Assembly (NCBI RefSeq): GCF_004298145.1
Contig: NZ_SCRH01000068.1
Location: 1-64,000 of the forward strand
DNA length: 64,000 nucleotides
Direction: 5' to 3'
Source of the DNA: Mycobacterium sp.
GTDB lineage: Bacteria > Actinomycetota > Actinomycetes > Mycobacteriales > Mycobacteriaceae
Shown here in pieces: positions 34,282-42,819 of the stretch. The notes under the pieces are model-generated. The model saw only the letters and a list, made by a program, of their open reading frames with translations, did not search any database and was not told the origin of the DNA. The position numbers were made by a program, and so were the translations under genes. Position 1 is the stretch's first letter. Each line of letters starts with the position of its first letter.

Positions 34282-34836
34282 TCAGCCTCGCGCCAGGAGC
34301 CAGGCCCGGCCCTGCCCCTCGCCGGCGGCGACGGGGTCCAGTTGGGCGAATGCGGCGGTCAGCTCGCCGGGCGCCGCGCGAAACGGCCCCGGGGCCGCTC
34401 CGACTTCGCTGAGCACGGCGATCGCCAGCAGCCCGCCGGGCGCCAGGCGTTCGATGATCGCTCGGTCGAGGCGGCGGTCCCGGAACCTGCAGCACAGGAT
34501 GACATCGGCGGGTGCACCCGCCGGCAGACCACCGTCGAAATCGACGACGTCGAACCGACAGCGGTCGGCCACCGCGGCGCGCCGGGCCAAATCCCGCGCG
34601 TGGGAGACCGCCACCGGGGAGATGTCCAACCCGACGACCTGCAGGCCTCGCAACGCCAGCCAGACCGAGCCGATTCCCTGCCCGCAGGCCAGGTCGAGAG
34701 CCGCGCCGGCGGTGGGAAACGCATCGGTGTGGCGCGCGAAAACATCGGGCAGCCCAACCGAGCCCAACGACGGCGGTCCCTTCGCCACATACCGCTCGTC
34801 CCAGCGATGCCGATCCGCTACGCCCATACGCGTCAC
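34282..34836 (-). CDS. Class I SAM-dependent methyltransferase, 184 aa
   Basis: Rossmann-fold methyltransferase. Motif I is ALDLACGQGIGS, motif II ends LQVVGLDISPVAV, and ERLAPGGLLAIAVL gives the late strand. N-terminal WDERYVAKGPPSLG is the tellurite-resistance/thiopurine-methyltransferase-like opening. It is short, with a late region lacking extra substrate-binding elements. ATG 34836 or ATG 34827 could be the start. Convergent with the helicase, 18 bp apart, and divergent from the TetR gene. Substrate unknown. Confidence 0.82.
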   Translation of the reverse strand: MTRMGVADRHRWDERYVAKGPPSLGSVGLPDVFARHTDAFPTAGAALDLACGQGIGSVWLALRGLQVVGLDISPVAVSHARDLARRAAVADRCRFDVVDFDGGLPAGAPADVILCCRFRDRRLDRAIIERLAPGGLLAIAVLSEVGAAPGPFRAAPGELTAAFAQLDPVAAGEGQGRAWLLARG

Positions 34837-34912
34837 TCTAGGACCCGAGCTTCTTCTGGACAGCTGTCTGTTATTCGCTTCGCATGACCAATTCGACCGC
34901 GGTGAATGGGCG

Positions 34913-34941
34913 TTGTTGGCGTCGGACCATATTCCTACACT
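34913..34941 (+). promoter_or_regulatory. Leaderless promoter of the TetR gene at 34948
   Basis: TTGTTG (34913-34918), 17-bp spacer, TACACT (34936-34941). Six bases later comes GTG 34948, so transcription should begin at or next to the start codon. No ribosome site precedes the GTG. Both features fit leaderless initiation, which is common in mycobacteria. Confidence 0.65.
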
Positions 34942-34947
34942 GGACGA

Positions 34948-35547
34948 GTGTCCAAAGATGCTTCCCCGGTCGTCGCTGACAGAACCGGCCCGGGTGCGGC
35001 CCGCCGGTCGGACCGCCGTCCGGGGCAGACGATTCGCAAAGTCCTCGATGCCGGGTTGGCGGAGCTACGGGAATCGTCGTACGCGAACCTGACGATGCGC
35101 GCCGTGGCGACCCGCGCCGGGGTGTCCCCGGCCAGCGCCTACACCTACTTCCCGTCCAAAAGCGCGCTGGTCGCGGCGGTGTACCTGCGCTTCCTGCGCG
35201 ACCTGCCGCTGCACACCGACGTCAACGAATCGACCAAGACCCGGGTCAGCGCCACACTGCGGGACATGGCGGTCATGGTCGCAGACGAGCCGGAATTGAC
35301 CGCCGCCTGCGGCGCGGCCCTGATGGCCGACGATCCGGCCGTCAAGCCGCTTCGGGAACAGATCGGTGAGGAGGTGGCCAGGCGGATCGGGGCCGCGTTG
35401 GGGCCGGGTTGGCCGCGCGCGGTGAAGTCCACGCTGCAGATGACCTTCTCCGGCGCGCTGATGACCGCCCGGTTCGTCAGTTTCGCCGAGATCGCCGGAC
35501 AGCTCGACGAAGCCGTCAACCTCATCCTGGGCGCCTCGGTGGCGTGA
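34948..35547 (+). CDS. TetR family regulator, 199 aa
   Basis: N-terminal helix-turn-helix: TIRKVLDAGLAELRESSYANLTMRAVATRAGVSPASAYTYF then PSKSALVAAVY. The C-terminal ligand domain has no recognisable signature. GTG 34948 is chosen over ATG 34906 because a well-spaced promoter lies so close upstream that the mRNA would start there. Neighbours are a divergent methyltransferase and a convergent amidohydrolase; either could be its target. An alternative target is a distant regulon. Confidence 0.88.
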   Translation: MSKDASPVVADRTGPGAARRSDRRPGQTIRKVLDAGLAELRESSYANLTMRAVATRAGVSPASAYTYFPSKSALVAAVYLRFLRDLPLHTDVNESTKTRVSATLRDMAVMVADEPELTAACGAALMADDPAVKPLREQIGEEVARRIGAALGPGWPRAVKSTLQMTFSGALMTARFVSFAEIAGQLDEAVNLILGASVA

Positions 35548-35590
35548 AAGCACCCGCACCCCAAGCACATCCGCCCGAATCGTCGCGTAA

Positions 35591-37357
35591 CTAGCCGGTA
35601 GCGGCCAGCTTTCGGGATGGGCGCCCCGCCCGCAGGAACTGACCAAATCGTTCCTTGCCCAGCTCCGGCGCGGCCTTCCCCGCACCGAACGCAAGTTTCC
35701 CGGACACCAGCACCGCGGTGACGGTCTCGTCGTTGCGATTCACCATCCGCGACAACCCGCCGTAGGACTCGACCGGATGCTCGGCGTAGCGGTCGAGCGA
35801 TTCGTCGAGCCTCTCGGGATCGATGACGACGATGTCGGCCCGGTCGCCTTCGCGCAGCGTGCCGGCGTCGATGCCGTACCACTCCCCGAGCTCGCCGGTC
35901 AGCCGGTGCACGGCCCGCTCCATCGACACGAACGGCTTGCCGGACTTCTCGGCCTCGTGCGCGTGCCGCAGCAAACGCAGTCCGGAGTTGTAGAACGCCA
36001 TGTTGCGCAGATGCGCGCCCGCGTCCGAGAACCCCATCTGGATTGTCGGGCTCTGCGCCATCTTTTTGAGGACCTCGGGGCGATGGTTGGAGATCGTGGT
36101 CCGCCAACGCAGCTTTTCGCCGTGTTCGACGACCAAGTCGAGGAAGGCATCGACCGGATGCAGCCCGCCGCGTTCCACGCCGACCTGACCGAACGACTTA
36201 CCGACGACGGACTGGTCGGGGCAGGCCACGATTTCGGCATCGAAGAAATCGCGGTGCCATACCCGGGGCCCGAATTTGCTGTCGTAGTCCTTGCGGAACT
36301 TGCGCCGATACTGTTCGTCGCGCATGAGCTGGTTGCGCTCGACCTCGGTCTGTAGGTGCAGCGCCGCCGCGCCGGAGCCGAACTCCTCGAAGATCACCAA
36401 CGAAATCCCGTCGGCGTACACCTCGAACGGCACCGGCAAATGCTGCCAGCGAAAGTTGCCGCCGAGGGCGTTGACAACGCGGGCGAGCCCGTCCATGACG
36501 TGAATGACGAACGGTATGGCCTTGATGTCGGCCGCCGACAACAGGCTGGTCTTCAATCGGGGCCGGCGGAATCCGAGTGACTTCAGCAAGTTCGATACCA
36601 CCGACAGTGGATTCTTGATGTCCGGGCCGGACTGCAAGATCTTGTCGCGCCGCCGCAGAATCGCGTTCAGGCGGCGACGCTCGCGCGATGAGGCGTACGT
36701 CGACGGCAGCGTGCGCGATCGGCAGACCTCGCCGTCGAGTTTGTCGAACAGCAGTTGCTGCGACGACATCCCGACGAACCCCTCGTCGAGCGCGTCGTTC
36801 AGCATCGATTCCATCCGGGCAAGTTCCGCCGCGGACGGCCGAACATCCTTGCGCGTCGCGCGGTCCAGGCCCATCGTCGCGGCGCGCAGATCCGAATGAC
36901 CGATGAAGGCCGCGAGGTTGGGGCCCAGATTGCGGCGTTCGAGTTCGGCCACGTATTCCCCGGGATTGGTCCATGACCGCGCCGCGTCGAGGTGCTCGAT
37001 GACATAGCGCCTGGGAATCGCCTCGACCCGGCCGAAGATGTCACCGGCATCAACGCTGTTCAGGTAAACGGTGGACAGCGAACACGATCCCAGCATCACC
37101 GTCGTCACACCGTGCCGCAATGATTCGGAAAGCTCAGGTGCGCAGAGGATTTCGACGTCATAGTGGGTGTGGATATCGATGATGCCGGGGATCACCCATT
37201 GGCCCGTCGCATCGATGACGTCGGCGCCCTCGGTGTCGAGTGGCCCCTTGGCGATGGTGACGACGCGGCCGTCGCGTACCCCGATGTCTCGCAACGCCGA
37301 TGGTCCTCCCGACCCGTCGAACCAGCGCCCGTTCGTGATCACGGTGTCGTATCGCAT
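35591..37357 (-). CDS. D-aminoacylase-type amidohydrolase, 588 aa
   Basis: Metal-dependent hydrolase of the N-acyl-D-amino-acid deacylase / dihydroorotase-like group. Metal motif DIHTHYD at ~residue 61, GHSDLR near 157, and GFSDAGAHLRNMAFYN near 447 with the catalytic Asp; the N- and C-terminal segments form the usual beta-sandwich (ending VLVSGKLAFGAG). It probably opens an amide or cyclic imide. It could supply the amide-hydrolysing step of a nitrogen-compound pathway, but there is no operon link to the thiocyanate genes. Divergent from a TetR gene 168 bp away. Confidence 0.87.
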   Translation of the reverse strand: MRYDTVITNGRWFDGSGGPSALRDIGVRDGRVVTIAKGPLDTEGADVIDATGQWVIPGIIDIHTHYDVEILCAPELSESLRHGVTTVMLGSCSLSTVYLNSVDAGDIFGRVEAIPRRYVIEHLDAARSWTNPGEYVAELERRNLGPNLAAFIGHSDLRAATMGLDRATRKDVRPSAAELARMESMLNDALDEGFVGMSSQQLLFDKLDGEVCRSRTLPSTYASSRERRRLNAILRRRDKILQSGPDIKNPLSVVSNLLKSLGFRRPRLKTSLLSAADIKAIPFVIHVMDGLARVVNALGGNFRWQHLPVPFEVYADGISLVIFEEFGSGAAALHLQTEVERNQLMRDEQYRRKFRKDYDSKFGPRVWHRDFFDAEIVACPDQSVVGKSFGQVGVERGGLHPVDAFLDLVVEHGEKLRWRTTISNHRPEVLKKMAQSPTIQMGFSDAGAHLRNMAFYNSGLRLLRHAHEAEKSGKPFVSMERAVHRLTGELGEWYGIDAGTLREGDRADIVVIDPERLDESLDRYAEHPVESYGGLSRMVNRNDETVTAVLVSGKLAFGAGKAAPELGKERFGQFLRAGRPSRKLAATG

Positions 37358-37525
37358 CGGTCGGCCTCCCAGGTCCTGGATCCGCAGTGATCATACATAC
37401 TGGGCATAATGTCTGGCCGCGTTATCGGCGCACGACGCGATCGTTAGCCAGCAACGACAACACCGCGACGGACGCTATGATCCGGCTGTGGGGATCACCG
37501 CCTACGGCTTTGCCGCTCGTTAATC

Positions 37526-38197
37526 ATGCGCAGTCACGGTTGGGCAGGAAACACGCCGGCATCCGACGCGGAGGCGATCGAGCGCATCCTCGACGCCGCC
37601 GACAAGATCGTCGACGAACGCGGTTCAGCGCTGCGGATCGCCGACGTCGCGCGGGCGCTCGGAGTCACCCGGCAGACCGTCTATCGGTATTTCCCCGGAA
37701 CCCAGGCGTTGTTGGTGGCGTCCGCGATGCGGTCGGCCGACGGCTTCCTCGATCGCATGGCTGCCCATCTCGAAGGCATCACCGACCCGGTGGTGGCCAT
37801 CACGGAGGGAATGGCGTTCGCCGTCGAGGAGCTGGCCTCCGACAATCAGGTCGAATTCGTCCTCAACCAGCGCCACCACGGCGGTCAGAAGGTTTCGATC
37901 ATCTCCGACACCGCTTTGGCGTTCGGCCGGTCGATGCTGCATCGCTACGATATCGATTGGGAGCATTACGGTTTCGACGAAGCGGGCCTGGACGAGCTGA
38001 ACGAATTCTCGCTGCGCGTCCTGCATTCCTTCCTCGCCGACCCGGGACGGCCGGCCCGCAACGGCGCCGATCTGCGGCGTTACCTCACCCGCTGGATGGG
38101 GCCGGCGATCGCCTACCCGCAGATGGTCCGGGCGATGGACGCCCTTGGCGCCGCCGAGCCGCGGCGACCGCGCCGGCGCTCGTCCAAAGCGTCCTGA
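37526..38197 (+). CDS. TetR/AcrR family regulator, 223 aa
   Basis: Helix-turn-helix: AIERILDAADKIVDERGSALRIADVARALGVTRQTVYRYFPGTQALL. The ligand-binding half begins AMRSADGFLDRMAAHLEG and ends with an Arg-rich tail. ATG 37526 is the first Met of the frame. It is divergent from the amidohydrolase, the classical position for a local repressor; the shared 168-bp region holds AT-rich hexamers CATAAT and TATGAT (37405, 37476) that could be -10 elements. Confidence 0.87.
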   Translation: MRSHGWAGNTPASDAEAIERILDAADKIVDERGSALRIADVARALGVTRQTVYRYFPGTQALLVASAMRSADGFLDRMAAHLEGITDPVVAITEGMAFAVEELASDNQVEFVLNQRHHGGQKVSIISDTALAFGRSMLHRYDIDWEHYGFDEAGLDELNEFSLRVLHSFLADPGRPARNGADLRRYLTRWMGPAIAYPQMVRAMDALGAAEPRRPRRRSSKAS

Positions 38198-38374
38198 CCT
38201 GCACCGGGGAAGTCCGGAGTCGGCCGGTGCCTGACACGGTGACCATACGTTTTCCTCGATACGTCCGCGAGGCTGAGTGGGCGATGCGCCGCGGCGGACC
38301 GACGGTTGATCTGGTCCCCGAGTTCGGCGATCCTCGACGGATCGATGTTGACGACAACCGATCAAGGAGCCGCA

Positions 38375-38842
38375 ATGGTGGGTCTGGGGCAGATCGCACT
38401 CGATAGCGCACCCGTCTTCGGGGGCGTGCTGCTCGCCGTCGCCGCCGGGCAGTTCAAAGGCCCCGACTATCGAGGAATGATCAAACAGGACATGGACTTG
38501 CTGGACCGATTGCCCCCGGATGCCGCCGACCGGCGTGCCGAGCTGCAGCGGACCATCGACGCCCGCATCGACGACATGGTCGACGCTGCCGACCGCAGCC
38601 GGGCATTGCGCCGGGTCGCGCTGTCTTACCAGGGCAACTGGCGCGACGTGGTCTTGCTGCTGTGTGCGGTGTTGTTCACCATCGTCTGGTGGAACGTGAG
38701 TCACAGCAGGAGCAGCTGGCTGCCCATGTTCGTTTTGTTGATCATCCTGTCGGTGGTCGCCGCCGCCTACGCGTTCCGCGGGGCGCTGCATGCCGCCAGT
38801 TCGTTCGCCCGCAAGCGACGCGGAGCCGGCCAGCCGGACTAG
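38375..38842 (+). CDS. Small membrane protein with two helices, 155 aa, unknown
   Basis: Residues ~1-95 are soluble with two charged helices (DYRGMIKQDMDLLDRLPPD, LQRTIDARIDDMVDAADRSR); residues ~95-145 hold two hydrophobic segments (VVLLLCAVLFTIVWW and LPMFVLLIILSVVAAAYAF) and the end is basic. No family recognised. ATG 38375 is chosen because AAGGAG lies seven bases upstream; earlier in-frame ATGs (38306, 38345) have no ribosome site. The composition is coding-like. Confidence 0.72.
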   Translation: MVGLGQIALDSAPVFGGVLLAVAAGQFKGPDYRGMIKQDMDLLDRLPPDAADRRAELQRTIDARIDDMVDAADRSRALRRVALSYQGNWRDVVLLLCAVLFTIVWWNVSHSRSSWLPMFVLLIILSVVAAAYAFRGALHAASSFARKRRGAGQPD

Positions 38843-38896
38843 GTGGCAGGTCGCGACATCCGGTCGACCGGTGGACCGGCGCTCGGTGGCCGCTCA

Positions 38897-39790
38897 TCAC
38901 GCCGTCGGGGCGGCGCCGATCATCTTGTGCACTTCCTCGACCGACCACGGCCCGGCCTCATGGTGATCGCGGTAACCCAGCACACGCGGCGTCTGGCGGT
39001 CCAGACTGCCTACGAAACCGCCTGCGGCAACAAGGATCTGGCCCGTCACGTCGCGCGCCAAATCGCTCACGAGATAAGCGTAGACCGGGGCAACGAATTC
39101 CGGCGGAGCGCTGTCGAGCGAGGCCCGCATGGTCATCTCGTCGAGCAGCCCGCGGCGGTGCAGGTCTTCGATATGTCTTTCGTACTCGAGACCGGTGGAC
39201 AGCCGCGTCCTGGCGCCGGGACACACCACGTTGGCCCGAATGCCGTGGGGCTTCAGTTCGGCGGCGATAGCCATCGTCAGGCCGTTGACGGCGCCCTTGC
39301 CCGCCGGATAGCCGGTCCCGCCGTAGTCACCGAGAAACGCCACCGAACTGGTGTTGATGATGGCTCCATGGCCCCGCGCGACCATGACCGGAGCGGCGGC
39401 CCGGCACGTGTGAAACACCGTGCCCAGGTGGGCGCCGATCAGCCGGTCAAACTCCGCCGCGGAGATCTTCAGGATCGACGACGCGGGCGGCTCGGCGATT
39501 CCGGCGCAGTTGATCAGCGCGTCGAGCCGCCCGAACGTGCTGACGCATTCGTCGATGAGCGTCTGGGCGATGCGCTCGTCATCTGCGGCCCCCACCACCG
39601 CGGTGGCGCGCCCGCCGGTCGCGGTGATTGCGGCCACCGTCTCCTCCACTGCGTGCCCGTCCCGCCCATTGACGACCACGCCGGCGCCCAAGCTGCCCAG
39701 CAGCTCAGCGACGGCACGTCCGATGCCGCGGCTGCCGCCGGATACCGCCACGGCGCGCCCTTCCAGCAGGGCCTGCGCGCTTCCGCTCAC
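38897..39790 (-). CDS. SDR family oxidoreductase, 297 aa
   Basis: Classical short-chain dehydrogenase: SGGSRGIGRAVAELLGSLGA cofactor motif, NCAG near residue 93, Tyr and Lys in YPAGK, then the C-terminal extension DHHEAGPWSVEEVHKM of ~40 residues seen in some (3R)-hydroxyacyl-CoA dehydrogenase-like SDRs. Start is GTG 39790. Convergent with the small membrane-protein gene. It could act in beta-oxidation of a CoA-bound intermediate, but no operon partner indicates the substrate. Confidence 0.85.
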   Translation of the reverse strand: MSGSAQALLEGRAVAVSGGSRGIGRAVAELLGSLGAGVVVNGRDGHAVEETVAAITATGGRATAVVGAADDERIAQTLIDECVSTFGRLDALINCAGIAEPPASSILKISAAEFDRLIGAHLGTVFHTCRAAAPVMVARGHGAIINTSSVAFLGDYGGTGYPAGKGAVNGLTMAIAAELKPHGIRANVVCPGARTRLSTGLEYERHIEDLHRRGLLDEMTMRASLDSAPPEFVAPVYAYLVSDLARDVTGQILVAAGGFVGSLDRQTPRVLGYRDHHEAGPWSVEEVHKMIGAAPTA

Positions 39791-40569
39791 CGGGAGCTCC
39801 GGCAGGGACTTCCGCTGTGGGCCACGTAAAGCATTGCGCGCAAATATCTCTCGTCATCGGCTGACGGTATGCCGATCGGTTGGGCCGTGAACATTAGGCG
39901 AACAGTACCCAGCCCGTACCGAGATGAGAACCTATGCCAGCCATTTTCGGGCCGCGCGGCGCCGCGCAGCCCCTTTCGACCGGGTGTTCGGGCCGGTCGC
40001 CAAGCCACCGCCCGCTGACGGCGACCATCTCAGCGCATCCCCTTGACGGCCCCGCCAGGCTGGTCGCGATCAGCATGAGGAGGAGGTGGAAACGGGCCGC
40101 GATTCTGTTTGCCGATGATGCCGTGTCCTGGGTTCTCGGGTCGGGGGTAAGCCCACAACGTCGCAGGTCGAAAGGACGAGGGGCGCTAGCGTGCAGGCTC
40201 GGCCCCGATAGCGGCGGCTTGCTGGTATGTCATTGGTGGACGGCGGAAACAGTTGAGTGGCATCGCCAACCCACTGCCGGAACCGATCGCGGGTGATGCG
40301 AGGGGGCGTATAGTCGCCACTGAAGTCCGTTTCTGGACCTGTCGCCGTTTAGCTCAAAGCGGCCAGTCAGCCTCACGGCTACTGCGCTCGGTACTGGCTC
40401 CGGCGATCAATGATCCGAAAGCCATCTCCCCGTTGGTAGCGCGTGTGGTGGGCAAACGACAGGTCCTGCGGATCAGCATGCAGTGGAGGCGACCGTGCGG
40501 ATTGCCGGCAGTGTCTTTCTGCATAGACTCCGGAAAGTGAGTCAGCAATGCAAACTTGTTCGCGCACAG

Positions 40570-40597
40570 GTGTTTACACGATTTATCGAGTGAACAC
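40570..40597. promoter_or_regulatory. Imperfect dyad overlapping the sigma-factor promoter
   Basis: GTGTTTAC (40570-40577) and GTGAACAC (40590-40597) are inverted copies with one mismatch. They overlap the -35 side and spacer of the SigF-like promoter, a good place for a repressor or activator. No candidate regulator is encoded next to it. Confidence 0.4.
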
Positions 40598-40604
40598 AGG
40601 GTGC
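40580..40604 (+). promoter_or_regulatory. SigF-type promoter just before the sigma-factor start codon
   Basis: GATT (40580-40583), 15-bp spacer, GGGTGC (40599-40604). The SigF consensus is GNTT, 15-17 bp, GGGTAT. The predicted transcript would start within a few bases of ATG 40613, which has no ribosome site, so translation would be leaderless. It implies autoregulation by a SigF-type factor. Confidence 0.5.
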
Positions 40605-40612
40605 GTCAGCCG

Positions 40613-41422
40613 ATGACCAATACAATCGCCCCAACCCGTCCAGCTCGGGCACCTGCCAGACAAACCGACGATTCATACGACGACGTAGTCGAAATGTTCT
40701 TGGCGCTGCATCAGCTGCCGGCCGAATCGCACGAGTACGGCCGCCAGCGCGAACGCATCGTGGACCGATGCCTGCCACTGGCCGACCATGTGGCCAGCCA
40801 CTTCGCCCGCCGGGGCGAAGGTCTCGAGGACTTGATTCAGGTCGCGCGGTTGGGCTTGATGAACGCCATCAACCGGTTCGACCCCGCGAAGGGCCCCAGC
40901 TTCATCGGGTTCGCCGTCCCCACGATGATGGGTGAGGTCCGCCGCTACTTCCGCGACTACAGCTGGGGGATGCGTGTCCCGCGGCGGTTGCGCGAGCTGC
41001 ACGTGCAGATCAGCAGGGCGACAGCCGATCTCGCCCAGCAGCTCGGGCGCGCGCCCACCGCCGGTGAACTATCGCAGATGCTCGAGGTTCCGCGGGAGGA
41101 GATCGTCGAATGCCTCGTCGCCGGCGATGCGTACCGGCTCGATTCCCTGGACGCGCCGCGCGGCACCGATACTTCCGGAACGCCGCGCTCGGTGGCCGAC
41201 TCGGTGGGCGACCTCGATCCACAGATCGAGCACATCACCAACCGCGAAGCGCTGCGCGCTCTGGTTGCCACCCTGCCGCCACGCGAACGCGAGGTTTTGC
41301 GCATGCGGTTCTTCGAATCGATGACGCAGAGCCAGATTGCGGAGCGGATCGGGGTATCGCAGATGCAGGTCTCGCGCATCCTGGCCAACACGCTGCGCTG
41401 CCTGCGCGACCAACTCGAGTAG
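40613..41422 (+). CDS. SigF/SigB-type sigma-70 factor, 269 aa
   Basis: Group 3 sigma factor with regions 2, 3 and 4: CLPLADHVASHF, EDLIQVARLGLMNAINRFDP, FIGFAVPTMMGEVRRYFRDYSW (region 2), RRLRELHVQISRATADLAQ (region 3) and LPPREREVLRMRFFESMTQS followed by IGVSQMQVSRI (region 4). It resembles SigF of M. tuberculosis (261 aa) but differs enough to be a paralogue. No RsbW/UsfX-type anti-sigma gene is adjacent, so control must come from elsewhere. ATG 40613 (MTNTIAP) is chosen; the frame extends to 40556. Downstream genes encode lipoproteins and may be its targets. Confidence 0.88.
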   Translation: MTNTIAPTRPARAPARQTDDSYDDVVEMFLALHQLPAESHEYGRQRERIVDRCLPLADHVASHFARRGEGLEDLIQVARLGLMNAINRFDPAKGPSFIGFAVPTMMGEVRRYFRDYSWGMRVPRRLRELHVQISRATADLAQQLGRAPTAGELSQMLEVPREEIVECLVAGDAYRLDSLDAPRGTDTSGTPRSVADSVGDLDPQIEHITNREALRALVATLPPREREVLRMRFFESMTQSQIAERIGVSQMQVSRILANTLRCLRDQLE

Positions 41423-41538
41423 CCCGTCGGGCACCCAGTACGCTCCGCGGCGTCCCATGCCGCGGAGCAATGTACTGTGCGATTCGGACGACGAACCGAA
41501 CTTTGCCGCCGGGAAGACCTGGAAGGGAGCTCGATGCG

Positions 41539-42177
41539 ATGAGGACTTCACGAGCGCTGATCGCGGGCGTCGCGGCGGCAACGGCACTGGCGGTGTCGGT
41601 GGCCGGCTGTGGCAACAACAAATCCCAACCGTCGACGTCGAAGACGGGATCCGCTACCTCGGCAACCTCTGCCACCGGCAGCCCCAGCGCGGCACCGCCG
41701 TCATCGTCGACGGCGCCGGCACAGCCCGATGGTTACGCCCGGCTGCTCATCCAGGCGGGCGATATCAACGCCCCGGTTCCGTTTACCGCCGCTCCCCCCA
41801 CCAGCAATCCCAATGGTCAGCCGGGTGCGGCGACGACCTTCACGGACGATGACGGCAGCCACGCGATCAAGGTCACGATCCAGGTCTACGAGGACCCCGA
41901 TGCGGCGACCAACGCGTTGAACGCGGCCAAGGGCCAGCAGGGCGGTGTCGTCAAAGACCCGACCACGCAACCGTCGAACGTTGGCAGTGGCGGAACGATG
42001 CTGATGGGAAACACACCCGACCGCAGTAAGGGTGTCGTGATACTGCTCTTCACCGAGGGCAAGGCGCTTGCCACCCTGCAGTTCGACGGCCCGACCGACA
42101 CGCTCGCCCCGCCGGATTTCGTCAGCGACGTCGGCCAGAAGCAGGACGCGGCGATCAAGAAGGGGCTCGGTGGCTAG
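41539..42177 (+). CDS. Lipoprotein, 212 aa (paralogue of the one at 42820)
   Basis: Lipoprotein signal peptide with lipobox Val-Ala-Gly-Cys, acylated Cys at 24, then a ~40-residue Ser/Thr/Pro/Ala linker, then a folded domain of ~145 residues: YARLLIQAGDINAPVPFTA, TTFTDDDGSHAIKVTIQVYE, KGVVILLFTEGKALATLQFDG and PPDFVSDVGQKQDAAIKKGLGG. It looks like a cell-envelope protein of the LppX-unrelated, sensor-like type; function unknown. ATG 41539 has GGAAGGGAG eight bases upstream. It lies 116 bp downstream of the sigma factor. Confidence 0.85.
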   Translation: MRTSRALIAGVAAATALAVSVAGCGNNKSQPSTSKTGSATSATSATGSPSAAPPSSSTAPAQPDGYARLLIQAGDINAPVPFTAAPPTSNPNGQPGAATTFTDDDGSHAIKVTIQVYEDPDAATNALNAAKGQQGGVVKDPTTQPSNVGSGGTMLMGNTPDRSKGVVILLFTEGKALATLQFDGPTDTLAPPDFVSDVGQKQDAAIKKGLGG

Positions 42178-42207
42178 GCGCCGCACGGACCGCCGCCGAG
42201 GGACGCC

Positions 42208-42666
42208 ATGAACGTCATCAACGGGTTGCCGGCTCACGCCCTGCTGCTGCATTTCGTCGTGGTGCTCGTGCCGCTGACCGCCCTGCTGGTGATCGTGTGC
42301 GGGTTGTGGCCGGCGGCCCGCCGCGGCCAACTGATGTGGCTCACGCTGATCCTGGCCGCGGTCACGATGGTGTTGACGCCCATCACCATTGACGCTGGAG
42401 CGTGGCTCTACGACCGCCAGGCCAGCCCCAGCCCGATCTTGCGCGAACACGCCGCGCAGGGCGGCCTCATGACCTACTTCTCCGCCGCGCTGCTGGTGGT
42501 CGCCATCCTGCTCGTCGCACTCCGGGTGATCGAGCGCCGATCCGACAAGCGCCGCGTGGTGCTCCACGTGCTCGTCGCGATCGTGGTGCTCGCGACCGGC
42601 ATCTCGTCAATACTCCAGATCCACCGCGTGGGCGACGCCGGCGCCCAGGCGGTCTGGGGCGGCTAG
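42208..42666 (+). CDS. DUF2231-type membrane protein, 152 aa
   Basis: Four hydrophobic segments: LPAHALLLHFVVVLVPLTAL (with the family's His-Ala-x3-His pattern), LMWLTLILAAVTMVLTPI, TYFSAALLVVAILLVALR and VVLHVLVAIVVLATGISS. The family is often found beside haem or redox proteins but has no assigned function. ATG 42208 follows the lipoprotein stop by 30 bp and the next lipoprotein lies 153 bp downstream, so it is flanked by the two paralogues. Confidence 0.85.
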   Translation: MNVINGLPAHALLLHFVVVLVPLTALLVIVCGLWPAARRGQLMWLTLILAAVTMVLTPITIDAGAWLYDRQASPSPILREHAAQGGLMTYFSAALLVVAILLVALRVIERRSDKRRVVLHVLVAIVVLATGISSILQIHRVGDAGAQAVWGG

Positions 42667-42819
42667 GAGCCTCCGAAGCAACCCCGTCCAGCGTTGCGCG
42701 CCGCCCTGCCAACAAGCGCTGCCGAAGTAACTGCGGCAAGTACGCGCAATGTGCGACGTGGTCCTCCGCGTTGGGTTACCGTTTGCGGTGTCGAAGCCGG
42801 GGCGGAAGGGAGCCTAGCC

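Larger units (their letters stand above)
39791..40612. other. 822-bp stretch without a convincing gene, upstream of the sigma factor
   Basis: Both strands were read; the open frames at 39934-40296 and 40253-40540 lack ribosome sites and domain content and use codons unlike neighbouring genes. A hairpin with arms around 40344-40363 (GCCG/CGGC with TTT/AAA next to them) could belong to a small RNA, but I see no promoter/terminator pair. The last 45 bases hold the sigma-factor promoter. Confidence 0.5.

Noticed and set aside
39934..40540. Two overlapping plus-strand open frames in the 822-bp gap
   Set aside because: No ribosome site, no domains, and codon use unlike neighbouring genes.
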